64,000 nt of DNA from DASUPK01 sp963815045 (GTDB taxonomy: Bacteria; Actinomycetota; Thermoleophilia; Solirubrobacterales; 70-9): NCBI GenBank assembly GCA_963815045.1, contig CAWFET010000002.1, forward strand, positions 1,116,001 to 1,180,000. The letters are read 5' to 3'. A program made the position numbers and the translations under genes. Shown piece by piece: positions 63,400 to 64,000 of the stretch; position 1 is the stretch's first letter; every line of letters begins with the position of its first letter. Below the pieces are notes generated by a model. It was not told where the DNA came from. It made no database searches and saw only the letters and a program-made list of their open reading frames with translations.

Positions 63400-64000
63400 G
63401 CTCGGATTCCTGAAGCTCCGCCGCGGGGTCCGAGTCCGCGACGATCCCGCAGCCCGCGAACAGGTGCGCCTCGCGGTCCCGGAGGAGCGCCGAGCGCAGC
63501 CCGACGCAGAACTCACCGTCCTCGGTCACGTCCATCCAGCCGACCGGGCCCGTGTACCAGCCCCGGTCGATTCCCTCGAGCTCGGCGATCAGCTCCAGGG
63601 CGGGGTCGCGAGGCTCGCCGCCGATCGCCGGCGTCGGGTGCAGGTAGCCGGCCAGCTCGATGGCGCTGTGTGACTGCGCCAGCTGCGCGCGGATGGGCGT
63701 CGCCAGGTGCTGGAGGTTCCCCACCTTCACCACGAACGGCTCGCTCTCCGCGTGTACCCAGACAGAGTGAGGCCGCAGAGTCCGCTCGATCCGGCGCACC
63801 ACGATGCCGTGTTCCTCACGGACCTTAGGGCTGCGCATCATCTGCTCGCCCAGATGGTCATCGACGGCGGGGTCGGCGCTGCGCGAGGTGGTTCCGGCGA
63901 GCGCCACCGTGGCGGCGACGGCGCCCGAGCGGCGGACCAGGAGCTCCGGGCTGGCGCCGATGAACGCCGCCTGCGGAGTCCCGAAGCAGAAGCAGAAGCA
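63362..64000 (-). CDS. menF: isochorismate synthase, C-terminal part
   Basis: MenF isomerises chorismate to isochorismate. The frame is open to the window edge, so the N-terminus is missing; 212 residues are visible. It starts FCFGTPQAAFIGASPELLVRRSG and has AGTTSRSADPAVDDHLGEQMMRSPKVREEHGIVVRRIE. The C-terminal HPTPAIGGEPRDPALELI and GWYTGPVGWMD are the ADIC/isochorismate synthase signatures. Its 3' end overlaps menD. Confidence 0.9.
   Translation of the reverse strand, partial: CFCFCFGTPQAAFIGASPELLVRRSGAVAATVALAGTTSRSADPAVDDHLGEQMMRSPKVREEHGIVVRRIERTLRPHSVWVHAESEPFVVKVGNLQHLATPIRAQLAQSHSAIELAGYLHPTPAIGGEPRDPALELIAELEGIDRGWYTGPVGWMDVTEDGEFCVGLRSALLRDREAHLFAGCGIVADSDPAAELQESELKFEALLPLLAG

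Overview
The window is a gene-dense, high-GC chromosomal segment with actinobacterial character. The best guess is the class Thermoleophilia (Solirubrobacterales-like), an inference from gene content: a MurA with Asp at the catalytic Cys position, a short HisG with HisZ, a full menaquinone gene set, and secreted proteins with lysine-rich tails or the LTFANVMSVVAVFLALGG-type leader typical of that group. Genes are tightly packed with many ATGA/GTGA/TTGA junctions. No phage, CRISPR array, tRNA or complete insertion sequence was seen.

Layout. 1-8.3 kb: histidine biosynthesis (hisZ-G-D-B-H-A on the minus strand, hisF separated by three unrelated genes). 8.4-11.9 kb: two paralogous small proteins, murA, an HD-domain protein and a membrane-anchored hydrolase. 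11.9-12.5 kb: an intergenic region with three tandem homologous small-RNA units on the minus strand, each with a TTGAC(T/G)- or TTGATC-type -35, a 16-bp spacer, TAGGGT, a tetraloop hairpin and a GC-rich terminator. 12.5-14.6 kb: a zinc-ribbon protein, an isocitrate-dehydrogenase-like gene and a lipoprotein. 14.6-19.6 kb: a LexA-box-controlled mutagenesis cassette (imuB, a DUF6504-like gene, dnaE2), all three genes carrying the same short palindromic repeat in frame. 19.6-22.2 kb: hydrolase, membrane protein, M28 peptidase. 22.2-27.6 kb: one 16S-23S-5S rRNA operon on the minus strand with clear processing stems and no spacer tRNA. 27.6-32 kb: tyrS and a class A penicillin-binding protein. 32-42 kb: mpg, argH, a DegT-type aminotransferase, cimA, ilvE, leuB, a Tam-like methyltransferase, leuD and leuC, forming a branched-chain amino acid operon. 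42-46 kb: XRE-cupin regulator divergent from an MMPL transporter, then accessory genes. 46-47.7 kb: leuA with a leucine-rich leader peptide whose Leu codons are complementary to the leuA ribosome-binding site. 47.8-55.7 kb: membrane and secreted proteins, a quinone oxidoreductase, serA-serC, DUF4389, cupin and DUF805 genes. 55.8-64 kb: ilvC and the menaquinone cluster menE, menB, menA, menC, menD, menF.

How the genes work together. Most of the window is amino-acid biosynthesis (His, Leu, Ile, Val, Ser, Arg) and menaquinone synthesis, plus cell-wall synthesis (murA, PBP1A). The leucine, isoleucine and valine genes are spread over three places (32-41.5, 46-47.7 and 55.8-56.8 kb).

Sequence quality. 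At least eight genes are read correctly only if one base is removed, and every case is a +1 insertion, mostly in G or C runs (near 13796, 14278, 14897, 15864, 21810, 36996, 39617 and 45923). This looks like residual assembly indels rather than true pseudogenes, and it affects the gene limits given below.
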